Origin: Methyloligella solikamskensis
Lineage (GTDB): Bacteria; Pseudomonadota; Alphaproteobacteria; Rhizobiales; Methyloligellaceae
DNA: 64,000 bases
Assembly: GCF_042676065.1 (NCBI RefSeq)
Contig: NZ_JBHTJO010000001.1
Coordinates: 2,542,001 to 2,606,000 of the forward strand
Direction of reading: 5' to 3'
Shown: piece by piece, positions 1-8,504 of the stretch
Numbering within the stretch: the stretch's first letter is position 1
Layout of the letters: every line of letters begins with the position of its first letter
Made by a program: the position numbers and the translations under genes
Notes under the pieces: model-generated
Told to the model about the DNA's origin: nothing
The model's input: only the letters and a program-made list of their open reading frames with translations
Databases searched by the model: none

Positions 1-23
1 CGCGCCTGGAAGCCGCCGAGTAG
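1..23 (+). CDS. C-terminal tail of the preceding gene, probably formate dehydrogenase beta subunit (partial)
   Basis: Positions 3-23 read as an open frame ending R-L-E-A-A-E then TAG. Only six residues are visible, so the assignment rests on context: in fdsGBACD operons the gene directly before fdsA is fdsB, the flavin and iron-sulfur subunit that reduces NAD+. It lies 59 bases ahead of fdsA on the same strand. A different upstream gene, or no coding frame at all, cannot be excluded. Confidence 0.4.
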
Positions 24-82
24 AGACGAGAGACAACCCAGACTGAGATGAGATCTTTGGGATTTGAGGTGAGGACGCACAC

Positions 83-2935
83 ATGTCGCTGATTCAGGAA
101 ACCGATTACGGCACCCCCCGCTCGAAATCGGAAGAGATGGTGACGCTGACGATCGACGGCGTCGAGCTATCGGTACCGGCGGGAACCTCCATCATGCGCG
201 CGGCGATGGAGATGGGGACGGAAATCCCCAAGCTTTGCGCTTCCGACATGCTGGAGTCTTTCGGCTCCTGCCGGCTCTGCCTGGTGGAGATCGAGGGCAA
301 GGCGGGCACGCCGGCGTCCTGTACCACCGAAGTGGCGCCGGGCATGGTCGTGCATACCCAGACCGACCGGCTGAAGCGCCTGCGCAAGGGCGTGATGGAG
401 CTCTACATCTCCGAACATCCGCTGGACTGCCTGACCTGCTCCGCCAATGGCGATTGCGAGCTTCAGGATCAGGCCGGCGCGGTCGGCCTGCGCGATGTGC
501 GCTACGGCTATGACGGCAAGAAGCACCCCAATTCGGGTGTCGACGAATCCAACCCCTATTTCACCTACGAGCCTTCCAAGTGCATCGTCTGCTCGCGCTG
601 CGTGCGGGCCTGTGAGGAAGTTCAGGGCACGTTCGCGCTCACCATCGCCGGCCGCGGCTTCGACAGCCGGGTTTCGGCCAGCATGGAAGAGCCCTTCATG
701 GATTCCGAATGCGTCTCCTGCGGCGCCTGCGTGCAGGCCTGCCCGACGGCGACGCTGAACGAGAAATCGGTCATCGAGATCGGCACGCCGGAGCATTCGG
801 TGGTCACCACCTGCGCCTATTGCGGCGTGGGCTGCGCCTTCAAGGCGGAGATGCGCGGCGAGGAAGTCGTCCGCATGCTTCCCTACAAGGACGGCAAGGC
901 AAACCGCGGACATTCCTGCGTGAAGGGCCGCTTCGCCTGGGGCTATGCGAGCCACAAGGACCGCATCACCAAGCCGATGATCCGCGAGAAGGTCACCGAT
1001 CCGTGGCAGGAGTGCTCCTGGGAAGAGGCGATCCAATTCGCCGCCAACAAGTTCAAGGGCATTCAGGAGAAATACGGCAAGGGCGCCGTGGGCGGCATCA
1101 CGTCTTCCCGCTGCACTAATGAGGAGACCTATCTGGTCCAGAAGCTGGTGCGCGCGGCCTTCGGCAACAACAATGTCGATACCTGCGCCCGGGTCTGCCA
1201 TTCGCCGACCGGCTACGGTTTGAAGACGACCTTCGGCACGTCTGCCGGCACCCAGGATTTCGACTCGGTAGAATATTCCGACGTCGTGATGGTGATCGGC
1301 GCCAACCCGACGGACGGCCATCCGGTGTTCGCTTCGCGCATGAAGAAGCGTCTGCGCGAGGGCGCCAAGCTGATTGTCGCCGATCCGCGCAAGATCGATC
1401 TGGTCGAGAGCCCTCATGTGAAGGCCGACCAGCATCTGCAGCTGAAGCCGGGCACCAACGTCGCCCTGCTCACCTCCATGGCCCATGTGGTCGTGACCGA
1501 GGGGCTGGTGAACGAGAGCTTCGTGCGCGAGCGCTGCGACTGGGAGGATTTCCAGGAGTGGGCGAGCTTCGTGGCCGAGGATCGCAACAGCCCTGAGAAC
1601 ATGGAGCAGTACACCGGCGTTCCGGCCGAGACCGTGCGCGGCGCGGCCCGTCTCTATGCCACGGGCGGCAACGCGGCGATCTACTATGGCTTGGGCGTTA
1701 CGGAGCACAGCCAGGGCTCCACGACGGTGATGGCCATCGCCAACCTCGCCATGGCGACCGGTAATATCGGCCGCGAGGGCGTTGGCGTGAACCCCTTGCG
1801 CGGTCAGAACAACGTGCAGGGCTCCTGCGACATGGGCTCCTTCCCTCACGAGCTTCCCGGCTACCGTCATGTGTCGAACGACCATGTGCGCGAGCTGTTC
1901 GAGGAGCTTTGGGGCAAGCCCATCGACAAGGAGCCGGGCCTGCGCATCCCGAACATGATGGATGCCGCCATCGAAGGCAGCTTCAAGGGCATGTACATCC
2001 AGGGCGAGGACATTCTGCAGTCCGACCCCGATACCAAGCACATGGTGGCCGGGCTTTCGTCCATGGAATGCGTCGTCGTGCAGGATCTCTTCCTGATCGA
2101 GACGGCAAACTACGCCCATGTCTTCCTGCCGGGCTCCACCTTCCTGGAGAAAAACGGCACCTTCACCAACGCCGAGCGCCGCATTCAGCCGGTGCGCAAG
2201 GTGATGGCCCCGAAGAACGGCTATGAGGACTGGGAGATCACCCAGATGCTCGCCAACGCCATGGATTATCCCATGAACTACAGCCATCCTTCGGAGATCA
2301 TGGACGAGATCGCGGCGCTGACCCCGACCTTCGCCAATGTCAGCTTCGACAAGCTGGACAAGGAAGGCTCGATCCAGTGGCCTTGCAACGACAAGGCGCC
2401 GGAGGGTACCCCGGTCATGCATATCGACGAGTTCGTGCGCGGCCGCGGCAAGTTCGTCATCACCGAATACGTGCCGACGGACGAGAAGAGCGGTCCCCGC
2501 TTCCCGCTACTGCTCACCACGGGCCGTATCCTCACCCAGTACAATGTGGGCGCACAGACCCGCCGCACGGCGAACTCCGAATGGCATGAGGAGGACGTGC
2601 TGGAGATCCATCCGCACGATGCCGAGCAGCGCGGTGTCCGCGATCAGGACTGGGTGAAGCTGCAGAGCCGGTCGGGCGCCACGACGCTTCGGGCGAAGAT
2701 CTCCGAGCGTATGGCCCCGGGCGTGGTCTACACGACCTTCCACCACCCGAAGACGCAGGCCAACGTGGTCACCACGGAGTATTCGGACTGGGCAACGAAC
2801 TGCCCCGAATACAAGGTGACGGCGGTACAGGTCATGCCGTCCAACGGGCCCAGCGAGTGGCAGGAGGAGTACGAGGAGTTCACCCGCAAATCGCGGCGGA
2901 TCGCCGAGACTCCCGAGGTCGTTGCAGCCGAATAG
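83..2935 (+). CDS. fdsA: NAD-dependent formate dehydrogenase, catalytic alpha subunit
   Basis: Oxidises formate to CO2 at a molybdenum bis-MGD centre and passes electrons along iron-sulfur clusters to the NAD-reducing subunits; cytoplasmic. The 950 residues show the full FdsA layout: a [2Fe-2S] ferredoxin domain (Cys52, 63, 66, 80), the His/Cys cluster site (His112, Cys116, 119, 125), two 4Fe-4S sites (Cys167/170/173/177 and Cys210/213/216/220), the MGD-domain cluster (Cys244/247/251/279), then the large molybdopterin domain. Cys372-His373 in the stretch ARVCHSP matches the molybdenum ligand and its catalytic His; Cys rather than Sec is used. The C-terminal 120 residues are the MGD-binding beta-barrel. 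The ATG at 83 follows a GAGG-type ribosome site. fdhD follows 16 bases after the stop, and modBC sit just downstream, consistent with molybdenum supply. Confidence 0.95.
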   Translation: MSLIQETDYGTPRSKSEEMVTLTIDGVELSVPAGTSIMRAAMEMGTEIPKLCASDMLESFGSCRLCLVEIEGKAGTPASCTTEVAPGMVVHTQTDRLKRLRKGVMELYISEHPLDCLTCSANGDCELQDQAGAVGLRDVRYGYDGKKHPNSGVDESNPYFTYEPSKCIVCSRCVRACEEVQGTFALTIAGRGFDSRVSASMEEPFMDSECVSCGACVQACPTATLNEKSVIEIGTPEHSVVTTCAYCGVGCAFKAEMRGEEVVRMLPYKDGKANRGHSCVKGRFAWGYASHKDRITKPMIREKVTDPWQECSWEEAIQFAANKFKGIQEKYGKGAVGGITSSRCTNEETYLVQKLVRAAFGNNNVDTCARVCHSPTGYGLKTTFGTSAGTQDFDSVEYSDVVMVIGANPTDGHPVFASRMKKRLREGAKLIVADPRKIDLVESPHVKADQHLQLKPGTNVALLTSMAHVVVTEGLVNESFVRERCDWEDFQEWASFVAEDRNSPENMEQYTGVPAETVRGAARLYATGGNAAIYYGLGVTEHSQGSTTVMAIANLAMATGNIGREGVGVNPLRGQNNVQGSCDMGSFPHELPGYRHVSNDHVRELFEELWGKPIDKEPGLRIPNMMDAAIEGSFKGMYIQGEDILQSDPDTKHMVAGLSSMECVVVQDLFLIETANYAHVFLPGSTFLEKNGTFTNAERRIQPVRKVMAPKNGYEDWEITQMLANAMDYPMNYSHPSEIMDEIAALTPTFANVSFDKLDKEGSIQWPCNDKAPEGTPVMHIDEFVRGRGKFVITEYVPTDEKSGPRFPLLLTTGRILTQYNVGAQTRRTANSEWHEEDVLEIHPHDAEQRGVRDQDWVKLQSRSGATTLRAKISERMAPGVVYTTFHHPKTQANVVTTEYSDWATNCPEYKVTAVQVMPSNGPSEWQEEYEEFTRKSRRIAETPEVVAAE

Positions 2936-2951
2936 GCAGGAGGTCTCGCAA

Positions 2952-3779
2952 GTGGCCTCTCCGGTCGCAAGAGTTCCTCGCAGCGTTTGGCGGCAGGCGG
3001 GCTCCTCAGAAGGGGCCCGCGCTGTGCCTGAGGAAACGGCCGTCGCCTTCACCTACGATGCCGCGACCTATGCGGTGATGATGGCGACGCCCTCTGACCT
3101 GGAAGATTTCGCCTACGGTCTGAGTTTCACCGAAGGGGTGGCCAGGCCCGACGCCATAAAAGAGCTCGAAGTGGTGGAGAGCGAGGTCGACGGTATTCCG
3201 ACCATCGAACTTCGCATGTGGCTGAACGCGGAAGCCGGCACCGGCTTCGCCGAGCGCCGCCGCAGCCATGTCGGCCCCACGGGGTGCGGGCTTTGCGGCA
3301 TCGAGAGCCTGACCGAGGCGCTGAAGGCGCCGCCAGCGGTCGGCAAGGGCCGTGTCTACAGCTTCCAGCAAATCATGCAGGCGGTGGAGGCCATGGGGCC
3401 TCTGCAAACCCTCAATCACGAGACGCGCGCGGTGCATGCCGCCGGCTTCTGGTCGCCCGATTCCGGTATCGGTCCGGTGCGCGAGGATGTCGGCCGGCAC
3501 AACGCCCTCGACAAGCTCGCCGGCGCCCTGATCCGCGACGGCCGGGATGCGTCGGACGGTATCGTCGTGCTCACCAGCCGGGTTTCGGTGGAGATGGTGC
3601 AGAAAGCGGCCGCCATCGGCGCGCCCGTAATTGCCGCCGTCTCTGCGCCGACGGCACTCGCCATCCGCATGGCGGAAGCGGCGGGCATCACATTGATCGC
3701 GATTGCAAGAAAAGACGGTTTCGAGGTGTTCACCCATCGGGACCGCGTCCAAGGGGAACGTACAAGCGATGTCGCATAG
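2952..3779 (+). CDS. fdhD: FdhD/FdsC sulfurtransferase for formate dehydrogenase maturation
   Basis: FdhD transfers sulfur from a cysteine desulfurase to the Mo-bisMGD cofactor before insertion into the formate dehydrogenase; cytoplasmic. The conserved C-G-L-C motif (Cys112 and Cys115 from this start) in GPTGCGLCGIES carries the persulfide, and DVGRHNALDK is the family signature. I chose GTG 2952 because a perfect AGGAGG sits at 2938-2943, eight bases ahead; the longer frame from TTG 2922 would overlap fdsA and has no ribosome site. About 275 residues is normal for the family. The stop overlaps the fdsD start, so the three genes are translationally coupled. In fds operons this gene is also called fdsC. 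Confidence 0.93.
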   Translation: MASPVARVPRSVWRQAGSSEGARAVPEETAVAFTYDAATYAVMMATPSDLEDFAYGLSFTEGVARPDAIKELEVVESEVDGIPTIELRMWLNAEAGTGFAERRRSHVGPTGCGLCGIESLTEALKAPPAVGKGRVYSFQQIMQAVEAMGPLQTLNHETRAVHAAGFWSPDSGIGPVREDVGRHNALDKLAGALIRDGRDASDGIVVLTSRVSVEMVQKAAAIGAPVIAAVSAPTALAIRMAEAAGITLIAIARKDGFEVFTHRDRVQGERTSDVA

Positions 3780-4062
3780 CACTGTCGATCGGCTCGTCTA
3801 TATGGCGAACCAGATCAAGGACTACTTCAAGTATCAGCGGGACGCCGACCCGGCCGAAGAGATCGCCGATCATCTGCGTCTTTTCTGGGACCCGCGGATG
3901 CGCCGGCAGATCATCAAGCATTTCGAGAAGACCGGCGGCGAGGGCCTTGAGGGCCCTGCCCTGAAGGCAATCGAGCTGCTGCGCGACCACGAAGCCGATC
4001 CCGACTATATGCCGACCACGGCGACGGCCGATCCCAGCGGCGGGCGCGAAGACCCCGGTTAG
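3769..4062 (+). CDS. fdsD: Formate dehydrogenase delta subunit FdsD
   Basis: A 97-residue cytoplasmic protein of the FdsD family, a small accessory subunit of NAD-dependent molybdenum formate dehydrogenases that is needed for activity. The sequence has the usual N-terminal part (VDRLVYMANQIKDYF) and the helical body with the WDPRMRRQI motif. The ATG at 3769 lies inside the end of fdhD (11-base overlap) with a purine-rich AAGGGGAA stretch at 3751-3758 ahead of it. The C-terminal 15 residues are Pro/Gly-rich and probably disordered. Order fdsA-fdhD-fdsD matches the fdsGBACD arrangement. Confidence 0.9.
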   Translation: MSHSTVDRLVYMANQIKDYFKYQRDADPAEEIADHLRLFWDPRMRRQIIKHFEKTGGEGLEGPALKAIELLRDHEADPDYMPTTATADPSGGREDPG

Positions 4063-4125
4063 GCCGGCGCCTTCTCCGCGCAGGGAGCGCACGCTTTCCT
4101 CACGCCGATCCTATAGAGTGCCGCC

Positions 4126-4821
4126 GTGCTCGATCTCACTCCTCAAGAGCTGACCGCGATCGGCTTAAGCCTGAAGGTTGCGAGCTGGGCAACGCTCGTG
4201 GCGCTTCCTCTGGCCGTTCTCGTCGCGCTCGTGCTTTCCCGATGCCGTTTCCTCGGGCGGTCCCTGCTGGGCGCGCTCGTGCTGCTGCCTCTGGTGCTGC
4301 CACCGGTGGTGACCGGCTATGCGCTTCTGCTGCTGTTCGGGCGCCAAGGGGCGGTGGGCGCATGGCTCGCCGATAATCTCGGCCTCGTCTTCGCCTTCCG
4401 ATGGACGGGCGCGGCCCTGGCTGCGGGTGTCATGGGCTTTCCCCTCATGGTGCGTGCAATCCAGCTCTCGGCGGAGGCCATGGACCGGGGGCTTGAAGAG
4501 GCCGCCGGCACGCTGGGCGCAAACCGCATCTTCGCCTTCCTCACCGTGACCCTGCCCCTGATCGCGCCCGGCATCATCGCCGGCGCCATTCTCTGCTTCG
4601 CCCGGGCCATGGGCGAGTTCGGTGCGACCATCACCTTCGTCTCCAACATTCCGGGCGAGACCCAGACCCTACCGACGCTGATCTATACGCTGACCCAGGT
4701 GCCTGGCGGCGAGGCGGCGGCGCTGCGCCTGACCCTGATCTCGGCGGCGATCTCCATCACCGCGCTGTTGCTTTCCGAGTGGATAGCGCGCGCCGTCAGC
4801 CGGCGGGTGAAGGCGTCATGA
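4126..4821 (+). CDS. modB: Molybdate ABC transporter permease
   Basis: Inner-membrane permease of the ModABC molybdate importer; 231 residues, the normal size. Hydrophobic segments run through the whole length, and the EAA loop that contacts the ATPase is visible as EEAAGTLGANRIFAFLTVTLP near residues 123-144. It starts at GTG 4126, 63 bases after fdsD on the same strand, and its stop overlaps the modC start (ATGA). Placement behind fdsACD links uptake of the metal to the molybdoenzyme. The periplasmic binding protein gene modA is not present in the window. Confidence 0.93.
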   Translation: MLDLTPQELTAIGLSLKVASWATLVALPLAVLVALVLSRCRFLGRSLLGALVLLPLVLPPVVTGYALLLLFGRQGAVGAWLADNLGLVFAFRWTGAALAAGVMGFPLMVRAIQLSAEAMDRGLEEAAGTLGANRIFAFLTVTLPLIAPGIIAGAILCFARAMGEFGATITFVSNIPGETQTLPTLIYTLTQVPGGEAAALRLTLISAAISITALLLSEWIARAVSRRVKAS

Positions 4822-5921
4822 GCATCGAGTTCGAAGCGCGCGGGAAGATCGGCGATCTGGCCCTCGATGCGGCCTTCGAGAGCGACGGGCGCCTGACCGC
4901 CCTGTTCGGCCATTCCGGGGCCGGCAAGACCACCATCGTCAACGTCATCGCTGGCTTAAGGCGTCTGCCCCATGAGCGGGTCGTGGTGAATGGCGACGTG
5001 CTGAGCGACACGGAGCAGAGCATTCATCTGCCGCCCCACAAGCGGCGGATCGGCTATGTGTTTCAGGACGCGCGGCTGTTCCCCCATCTCACGGTCCGGC
5101 AGAACCTGCTCTACGGGTTCTACTTCGCGCGCGGAAAGTCCCGCACCAGCTTAGGCGAGGTCTGCGCCCTGCTCGGCCTGAGGCCGCTGCTCAAACGCGG
5201 CGTAGGGGCGCTATCCGGCGGCGAGAAGCAACGGGTCGCCATCGGCCGGGCCCTGCTGGCCCATCCGCGCCTTCTCCTCCTAGACGAGCCCCTCGCCTCT
5301 CTGGACGAGGCGCGCAAGCAGGAGGTGATGCCCTATCTGGAGCGGCTGCGGGACGAGGCAGGCGTGCCGATCATCTATGTGAGCCATTCGGTCGCCGAGG
5401 TGGCGCGCCTCGCCACGACCCTGGTTTTGGTGGAAGCCGGTAAGGTGACCGGCCAGGGCCAGGCCCAGGAGATGCTGAGCCGGCTCGATCTCGGCCTCTC
5501 GGAAGAGCGGGATACGGCGGCGGTGCTGGAGGGCACGGTCGCCGCGCACGACAGCGAAGCGGGGCTGACGACCCTGAAGACCGGCGCCGGCGAGCTTCGC
5601 GTTCCCCTCATGGGAAAGCCGGAAGGCGCTGCTGTCCGCGCGCTGATCCGGGCGCGCGACGTGATGATTGCCACGCGGCGCCCATCGGGTTTGAGCGCGC
5701 TCAACGTGCTGCCGGGCACTGTGAAGGAGATCGGTCAGGCCCATGGGCCGATCGTCGAGATCAGCATCCATTGTGGAGAGGCGACGCTGGTCGCGCGCCT
5801 CACCCGCTATTCGGTGGACAAGCTGAAGCTCGAGCCGGGCCGCAAAGTCTATGGGATCGTGAAATCGATTGCCTTCGACCCGGCAACAACAGGCGGCGCG
5901 CCCCAGCCAGACAAGAGCTGA
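4818..5921 (+). CDS. modC: Molybdate ABC transporter ATP-binding protein
   Basis: ATPase of the molybdate importer, 367 residues. Walker A is GHSGAGKTT (about residues 32-40), the ABC signature is LSGGEKQRVAIGRAL, Walker B is LLLLDEPLASLD, and the H-loop is in YVSHSVAEV. The C-terminal third is the TOBE/MOP-type molybdate-binding domain (about residues 290-360). ATG 4818 overlaps the modB stop by four bases; an upstream in-frame start at 4779 would lie deep inside modB and is not needed. It converges on the beta-propeller gene with 27 bases between, where only a self-complementary AGGCGCGCCT is seen and no T-tract. Confidence 0.93.
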   Translation: MSIEFEARGKIGDLALDAAFESDGRLTALFGHSGAGKTTIVNVIAGLRRLPHERVVVNGDVLSDTEQSIHLPPHKRRIGYVFQDARLFPHLTVRQNLLYGFYFARGKSRTSLGEVCALLGLRPLLKRGVGALSGGEKQRVAIGRALLAHPRLLLLDEPLASLDEARKQEVMPYLERLRDEAGVPIIYVSHSVAEVARLATTLVLVEAGKVTGQGQAQEMLSRLDLGLSEERDTAAVLEGTVAAHDSEAGLTTLKTGAGELRVPLMGKPEGAAVRALIRARDVMIATRRPSGLSALNVLPGTVKEIGQAHGPIVEISIHCGEATLVARLTRYSVDKLKLEPGRKVYGIVKSIAFDPATTGGAPQPDKS

Positions 5922-5948
5922 ACCGGAAGGCGCGCCTGCCCTGATTGC

Positions 5949-6968
5949 CTATTTGGTCTGAGGCGGGTTGGCCTTCAGGGCCTCTTCCGTGGGCTCGCCT
6001 TCCCAGACGGCGACGCCCCACGGCAGCCGGCCGACCGGCACGGACTTCACCGCTTTTTGGCTGTCCACGTCGATGACCGTCAGGTCGTTGGTGAGGCCGT
6101 TGGCGACATAATAGGTCTTGCCGTCGGGCGACAGCTCACCATGCCAGGGCCGCTGGCCCACGAGGATGTAGTCTTCGACCTCGTAGGTTTCCGTATCGAT
6201 AACCGCGAGACGGTTCGCCGGCCCCAGCACGGTGTAGAGCTTCTTGCCATCCTGGACGAAGTCCATGCCCACGGGCTGGAGCAGCTCGGGCCGCACGCCT
6301 TCGACGTCGAAGCGGATGACTTCCTTGATGGTCCAGTCGGACGTGTCGATGACGGAGATCGTGCCGCCAACCTCGGAGGACACCCAAAGTTCGCTACCGT
6401 CGGCAGTAAACTTCGCCTCGCGCGGGCGGGTGTCGACCAGGATATTGGCGATCAGCTCATTGGTGGCGTTGTCGATGATATGCGCCATCGACGTGCTTTC
6501 GGACGTGATCGCCGTGTATTTGTCGTCGGGGCTCACGCCCACGCCTTCGGGCTCCACGCCCACCGGAACCTCGGCGAGCACCTCGCCGGTCTCGGTGTCC
6601 ATGATAGTGGCGAGAGAGTCGTCCTCATTGGCGATGTAGAGGATCTTGCCGGAGGAGTCAGTGGACATGAGCTCCGGATCCGGGCCGGAATTCAGGGTGT
6701 GGATGATCTTGAGGGATTTGACGTCGATCACATCGATGGTGTCGCCGTCGCCGGCCGCCACGTAGAGCTCGTCATTCTTCGGGTTCTTGATGATGCCCCG
6801 GGGGCGGCGATGGGTCGGCACGGTCGCGATCGGTTTGAGGGTTTCCGCATCGACGACGGTGACGGTGTTGTCCTTCTCGTTCGAGACGAAAATGGTCGTC
6901 GCGAAAGCGGGGGTCGCAATGCTCAGCGACAGAGCGGCAGCGGCGGCTGCGGTGATCAGGCGTTTCAT
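5949..6968 (-). CDS. PQQ-system associated YVTN beta-propeller protein (xox-linked copy)
   Basis: A 339-residue exported protein with a signal peptide ending near A-F-A. The mature part is a string of about seven beta-propeller blades of the YVTN type (FVSNEKDNTVTVVD, LYVAAGDGDTIDVID, YYVANGLTNDLTVID). This matches the beta-propeller family found with PQQ-dependent alcohol catabolism; its biochemical role is not known. ATG 6968 is preferred over GTG 6974 because AGGGAG lies 7 bases before it. It is last in the minus-strand xox block and its leader carries a run of 14-15 base repeats. A paralogue sits behind mxaD at 19459-20469. A periplasmic scaffold or PQQ/metal-handling role is possible. 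Confidence 0.85.
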   Translation of the reverse strand: MKRLITAAAAAALSLSIATPAFATTIFVSNEKDNTVTVVDAETLKPIATVPTHRRPRGIIKNPKNDELYVAAGDGDTIDVIDVKSLKIIHTLNSGPDPELMSTDSSGKILYIANEDDSLATIMDTETGEVLAEVPVGVEPEGVGVSPDDKYTAITSESTSMAHIIDNATNELIANILVDTRPREAKFTADGSELWVSSEVGGTISVIDTSDWTIKEVIRFDVEGVRPELLQPVGMDFVQDGKKLYTVLGPANRLAVIDTETYEVEDYILVGQRPWHGELSPDGKTYYVANGLTNDLTVIDVDSQKAVKSVPVGRLPWGVAVWEGEPTEEALKANPPQTK

Positions 6969-6978
6969 CTCCACTCCC

Positions 6979-7050
6979 TTGCGGATGTTCCTTTGCGGAT
7001 GCTTCTTTTCCGGATGCTCCTTGTTCGGGTCTTCTTATCCGGATGTTCTT
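6979..7050 (-). repeat. Degenerate tandem repeat, about five 14-15 base units
   Basis: On the plus strand the core CGGATG starts at 6982, 6996, 7011, 7026 (variant CGGGTC) and 7040, so the period is 14-15 bases. On the transcribed minus strand the units read like AAGGAGCATCCGG, so each carries a purine run resembling a ribosome-binding site. It fills the space between the ABC-binding-protein gene stop (7101) and the beta-propeller start (6968). Confidence 0.7.
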
Positions 7051-7100
7051 TTTACGACGGTGGCCGTCCTCGGTTTGATACCCGAAATACGGGCGGAACC

Positions 7101-8474
7101 CTAGTTCTGCTCGAACTCACATAGGGATTCGCGCTCGTCATATCCAAGCGTGTCGGTGAGATAGTTCGGATGCAGGAAGCCCTCTTGGGGCGAGATGGTG
7201 ACCACGGTCCGGCCACCGGCCAGCAGGATCGGCTGGCGGAGCTGGTGGTTCCAGGAGCGGAAGTTCATGGCCTCGCCCTTGAAGCCAGCCACCTTGTATT
7301 CGTCGCTGAGAAGAACATCGCGCAGCTCCTGCACGTCGGTCTTGGCCGAGCGCACGGCCGCCTCGCCCAGGGCCCGGACGGCAAGCCAGGCGGTGTAATC
7401 GCGCTCCACGGCGTTCCGGTCGGCCTTGTCGTTCAGGGCGCGCTGGAAAGCCATGCCGCCATATTCGGTATACGCGTCATCCCAGGCCACGGGACGCAGA
7501 CCTTGGGTGCCCACGACCGGCTTTGGGTCGTAGCTGCGGAACAGTAGATACTCACCGAACCCATCCTGGGTGTCGGAGACCCAGATCACGTCGTGATTCG
7601 GCGCGCCGCGCGTGGCGATGGGCATCTGGCTCTGAACCTGCTGATGGCCGGAATCGAGCCGGCGGGAGCCGGTGTCGAACTGATAGACCCGCTCTTCGAC
7701 GATCTTGCCGCCATAGCGCTTTGCGGTGCGCTTGGTCGCTTCGGCGAATTGCTCGTCCTCGGGTGCCTTACCCTTGATGAGGAACCAGCTCGGCCACTGC
7801 TTCAGGATGAGATATTGCCCCAGAGCGTCGGCGCGCATGGCCCAGCTCGGGATGATGTGCATCGTGTTGAAGCGGCAGTCCTTCTGGCGAAGCCGGTCGG
7901 CACTGTCGCGAATATTCAGAATGATGGAGCCCTTGGCCTCCGGCAGGTCGGCCACTTTCAGGAGATCGTCGGCTTCCAAATCCGCGACGATCATGCGGTC
8001 GCCGTCCTTCAGAAGCTCCTTGGCCTTGGCGACCACGTCGCCGTCGCCGGGTACGATGGCTTCAGTGAGATTGAACTTCTGGCCGGTGAAGCGGCCGGTA
8101 CGGTTGGTGTCGTCGATGCCGACGCGCGCGCCCTGGATACCCTTATCGGTGATGATCGGCTCGGCGATCGTCAGGGGCGGCGGCTCAGCATACTTCTTAC
8201 CGAGATAGACGATGTCGTAGGTTTTTTCGGCGGCCTTGGCCTTGGTGTCCTTGTCCGCCTGCTCGGCTTTTGCCTTGGGATCCATGCCCTCGGCCTCGAT
8301 CCCCTTGCCCTTTTGCAGAGCGGACGGATCGGGGAGCTGATGGGGCGGTGCAGGCGTGGTCGTCTCCTCATCTTGAGCGGCCGCCAGCGTGGCGCCGCCC
8401 AAAGCGAGGAAGATCGCCAAGCACAGGGCGCGCTTGGCGATCTCAAAGCTTCTGCGATTGTACGCTCTCAGCAT
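7101..8474 (-). CDS. PQQ-dependent alcohol dehydrogenase system ABC-type substrate-binding protein (xox-linked copy)
   Basis: A 457-residue periplasmic protein with a signal peptide ending at TLAAAQ, followed by a Pro/Lys-rich linker (to about residue 75) and a branched-chain-amino-acid-type periplasmic binding fold (GARVGIDDTNRTGRF, IIADLEADDLL, VGTQGLRPVAWDDAY). It matches the branched-chain-type binding protein family that accompanies PQQ-dependent dehydrogenases; no ATPase or permease partner is next to it, and the ligand is unknown. I prefer ATG 8474 over GTG 8498, which only adds eight residues ahead of the signal peptide. It lies 30 bases behind the cytochrome gene and before the beta-propeller gene, all on the minus strand. 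A paralogue is at 17978-19240. Confidence 0.85.
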   Translation of the reverse strand: MLRAYNRRSFEIAKRALCLAIFLALGGATLAAAQDEETTTPAPPHQLPDPSALQKGKGIEAEGMDPKAKAEQADKDTKAKAAEKTYDIVYLGKKYAEPPPLTIAEPIITDKGIQGARVGIDDTNRTGRFTGQKFNLTEAIVPGDGDVVAKAKELLKDGDRMIVADLEADDLLKVADLPEAKGSIILNIRDSADRLRQKDCRFNTMHIIPSWAMRADALGQYLILKQWPSWFLIKGKAPEDEQFAEATKRTAKRYGGKIVEERVYQFDTGSRRLDSGHQQVQSQMPIATRGAPNHDVIWVSDTQDGFGEYLLFRSYDPKPVVGTQGLRPVAWDDAYTEYGGMAFQRALNDKADRNAVERDYTAWLAVRALGEAAVRSAKTDVQELRDVLLSDEYKVAGFKGEAMNFRSWNHQLRQPILLAGGRTVVTISPQEGFLHPNYLTDTLGYDERESLCEFEQN

Positions 8475-8504
8475 GATGCGAGACCCACAATCACCCACGC
8501 GTCT

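Noticed and set aside
167..2422. 751-codon open frame on the minus strand inside fdsA
   Set aside because: Pure antisense of a certain gene; composition (His, Arg, Ala, Gly rich) is typical of GC-rich shadow frames and there is no ribosome site or family match.
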